Under the pieces are notes generated by a model. The model worked only from the letters and a program-made list of their open reading frames with translations, had not been told where the DNA came from and made no database searches. This document shows positions 43,656-45,143 of a stretch of 45,143 nt of DNA, one piece after another. Made by a program: the position numbers and the translations under genes. How positions within the stretch are numbered: the stretch's first letter is position 1; the number at the start of each line of letters is the position of its first letter. Source of the DNA: CAYPGJ01 sp964638515 (GTDB taxonomy: Bacteria > Planctomycetota > Phycisphaerae > Phycisphaerales > UBA1924); assembly GCA_964638515.1 (NCBI GenBank), contig CAZWZL010000024.1, positions 1 through 45,143 of the forward strand, in the 5' to 3' direction.

Positions 43656-44879
43656 TCACCCGCCCGGCTTCGCCTCCTCGAAATACCCGCCACTCGTCTG
43701 GTCCAGCCGATCTCTGATCCACTCGAAGCTGTTGGCGTCCGGCGGCAGGTTCACGCCCTTGTCGATGATGCGGCTACGTCGATACAGCACGAACGTGCTC
43801 TGCGCCTTCGGATCGATCTGGTTCAGATGAACCTCCGATTCCTCGTCGGTCAACGACGGCACGAACGTCAGCGCCACACGCTGGAGATTCAACTCCCGCC
43901 CCAGCGCCTCCAGCTCGCGTTCTCGCGCTGCCTTGCTGTAGCTGTTCGAAGCCCCGTACACGAAGTAAACCTTCAGGCGGTTCTCACGCCGAGCGCTCTC
44001 CTCCTCGAGAAACGCGAGCCAGGCTCTGACGTCAGGCCACCGTGGATCATCACCGACGAAATACAGAATGCCGTGATACCAGCCGTACTTGCAGACCGGA
44101 CACGCGCGCGTTCCCCTGTCCTCCCCCCACGCGTGGAACGGCGTGAACGAAACAACGTCCTCCCCGATTCTTCGCCCCGACGACGCGCCCCCCGCGCCCG
44201 CCCGCGGATGGCCGGGAATGTTCTGGCCGAGAATGATGTCCCGCTCGCCCACCAACATCCCCTCCGAGTGCACGAGCCGCAGCACACCGCTCCCGCACCG
44301 GTTCTCCATCCGGAGCCGCTTCTGGCTGCTCAGCAGCGGATCGTCATCGAACACGAAGTCATCGATGAAATACTCCGCGACATCCGGTTCCTTGATCGTC
44401 GCGTGGATGTGCGCCGGCTCGTCATCCGTCGGATATGCCCCCGGCCTGACCGTGCGAATCTCGTACCTGCCGTCCGCGCCCGTCTTGATCCAGCCTCGCA
44501 GCGAGCCGTGCGTCTGCCCCAGCTCGTTCGGCGCCATGCTCCGCGCCTCATCCGGCTCGTGCACGTACCGTCCCTCGCGATTCGTGTGGTAGTAATAAAG
44601 CGCGACGTCGCTCGCGGGCGTCTTCCCATCAGGCTGATAGATAACCCCCGTCACCAGCAACTTCGGCCCCGCCCGCTCCCATGCGGGACTCGTATCCGTC
44701 CAACGCAGCGCGTCTGGCTGGTCCCGCAGTCCGTCCGGACCATCAACGCCGCCCCCGACCGATGACGGCGGCGCGCCCTCCTGCCCTTGCTGCGCACAGC
44801 AAGCAAGCATCGACGCAACCAACACCACACCCGCTCGCACGCCGACCGACGAAATTCGCCGCAACACTTCACCCGACAT
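43656..44879 (-). CDS. Lipoprotein fusing an intradiol-dioxygenase-like domain to a thioredoxin-like CPVC domain
   Basis: A 407-residue exported lipoprotein; the start at 44879 gives a signal peptide ending in the lipobox SMLAC (Cys27). Residues about 73-180 look like an intradiol ring-cleavage dioxygenase fold: KLLVTGVIYQPDGKTPASDV, then YYYHTNREGRYV, then GRYEIRTVRPGAYP and EPAHIHATIKEP. The candidate Fe(III) ligands Tyr105, Tyr149, His157 and His159 are all present. Residues about 240-395 form a second domain with CPVCKYG (Cys260 and Cys263) followed by helices and strands of thioredoxin-like order (RWPDVRAWLAFLEEESA, VYFVYGASNSYSKAARE, TFVLYRRSRIIDKGVNL). A charged linker joins them. Extracellular dioxygenase homologues exist in several phyla, but the fusion is unusual. 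The substrate is unknown. The Shine-Dalgarno sequence is weak. The neighbouring MATE gene converges. Confidence 0.82.
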   Translation of the reverse strand: MSGEVLRRISSVGVRAGVVLVASMLACCAQQGQEGAPPSSVGGGVDGPDGLRDQPDALRWTDTSPAWERAGPKLLVTGVIYQPDGKTPASDVALYYYHTNREGRYVHEPDEARSMAPNELGQTHGSLRGWIKTGADGRYEIRTVRPGAYPTDDEPAHIHATIKEPDVAEYFIDDFVFDDDPLLSSQKRLRMENRCGSGVLRLVHSEGMLVGERDIILGQNIPGHPRAGAGGASSGRRIGEDVVSFTPFHAWGEDRGTRACPVCKYGWYHGILYFVGDDPRWPDVRAWLAFLEEESARRENRLKVYFVYGASNSYSKAARERELEALGRELNLQRVALTFVPSLTDEESEVHLNQIDPKAQSTFVLYRRSRIIDKGVNLPPDANSFEWIRDRLDQTSGGYFEEAKPGG

Positions 44880-45143
44880 CGAGCTTGGCCTGCGAGCCGA
44901 GAGTTGGGCATGACCCACGTGACAGTGGCCGGGACAGTCCATGGCAATCTCCACACGATCGTGAGAGATCGTATCACCGTCTGTCCCAATCAGCCGCAAC
45001 CCGCCCACGCATCGACGTCCGTCCCCGCGCTGTCGTTCGAAGTGTTTGACGGCACACCCCGGGCCGTGCGGCGCCGAGATGCCCCCGCTCACCTCACGGC
45101 GCCGGCGGACAATCCTGCCCGAAGAACGACAGGATCAGGTTCA
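44880..45143 (+). other. 264-bp terminal region upstream of the lipoprotein gene
   Basis: It holds the leader and promoter of the minus-strand lipoprotein gene. A frame on the plus strand from ATG 44910 is open to the window edge (78 codons), but its third-position GC is visibly lower than in the confirmed genes, so I do not call it a gene. GACAATCC at 45108-45115 resembles the -10-like strings before queA and murE and may serve a gene beyond the window. Confidence 0.4.
44955..44973 (-). promoter_or_regulatory. Promoter-like element and inverted repeat of the lipoprotein gene
   Basis: On the minus strand a -10-like TACGAT (44968-44973) is followed by the palindrome CACGATCGTG (44955-44964). 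The two share an ACGATC/GATCGT inverted repeat around the predicted transcript start, which could be an operator or a leader hairpin. The leader would be about 80 nt. Confidence 0.35.

Noticed and set aside
44910..45143. Plus-strand frame of 78 codons open to the window edge
   Set aside because: Third-position GC is visibly lower than in confirmed genes, there is no good ribosome binding site, and it overlaps the promoter region of the lipoprotein gene; sequence beyond the window is needed.
35762..45143. Exact 11-nt repeat GATCAGGTTCA at 35762-35772 and 45133-45143
   Set aside because: A single 11-nt match in 45 kb is expected by chance, and no flanking similarity extends it.

Overview
This 45 kb, GC-rich window reads as one uninterrupted stretch of chromosome from a planctomycete, most likely of the class Phycisphaerae. 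The lineage call is an inference. It rests on two exported proteins with tandem dockerin-like 'DLNxVLxxFG' tails, one of which also has a PEP-CTERM-like Pro-Ala-Pro/hydrophobic/Arg-rich end, on an exported TIGR03790-type protein, on pseudopilin-like 'YPATLAEL' and exported 'CPVCKY' thioredoxin-like segments, and on the mixed housekeeping gene content. An LptE-like lipoprotein, a BamD-like protein and meso-DAP-type MurE indicate a Gram-negative envelope with peptidoglycan. I see no IS element, prophage, CRISPR array or rRNA.

Layout. 1-2.1 kb: 3' end of rpoC and its terminator. 2.2-4.6 kb: a PadR regulator overlapping a large membrane protein. 4.6-8.8 kb (minus): a Thermus-type isocitrate dehydrogenase, then an operon of a 6-pyruvoyltetrahydropterin-synthase-like protein and polyphosphate kinase. 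8.9-11.7 kb: a degenerate HD-GYP protein and a phosphohexomutase. 11.7-13.2 kb (minus): an exported TIGR03790-type protein. 13.4-18.8 kb: a small DUF167 protein facing a minus-strand cluster of a PIN/TRAM membrane protein, a BamD-like protein, LptE and FtsH. 18.8-23.5 kb: SRP RNA, dnaX, ybaB, recR and rpoN. 23.5-25.4 kb (minus): a fused double ABC-2 permease. 25.8-27.4 kb: RNase Y. 27.4-27.9 kb (minus): two tandem small membrane proteins. 28.1-32.5 kb: a Na+/H+ antiporter-type permease, tRNA-Ser(CGA) and an SLC12-type cation-chloride cotransporter. 32.5-35.5 kb (minus): a 1012-residue secreted repeat protein. 36.4-43.6 kb: queA, murE, murF, mraY and a MATE transporter. 43.7-44.9 kb (minus): a lipoprotein fusing an intradiol-dioxygenase fold to a thioredoxin-like domain.

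How the genes relate. Most are housekeeping: transcription (rpoC, rpoN), replication and repair (dnaX, ybaB, recR), protein targeting and quality control (SRP RNA, ftsH), RNA decay (rny), outer-membrane assembly (bamD-like, lptE), peptidoglycan precursors (murE, murF, mraY) and tRNA modification (queA). The accessory part is made of exported or membrane proteins of unknown role.

The most notable signals are four. A complete programmed -1 frameshift cassette lies in dnaX (A7 slippery run, 8-nt spacer, GC hairpin, early -1 stop). The SRP RNA has a UGAC apical tetraloop. A recurring -10-like hexamer sits 6-10 nt before the start codon of seven genes, suggesting leaderless mRNAs. The dioxygenase-thioredoxin lipoprotein is an unusual fusion. 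I found no single obvious new multi-gene system. The nearest candidates are the PadR/membrane-protein pair and the paired small membrane proteins.
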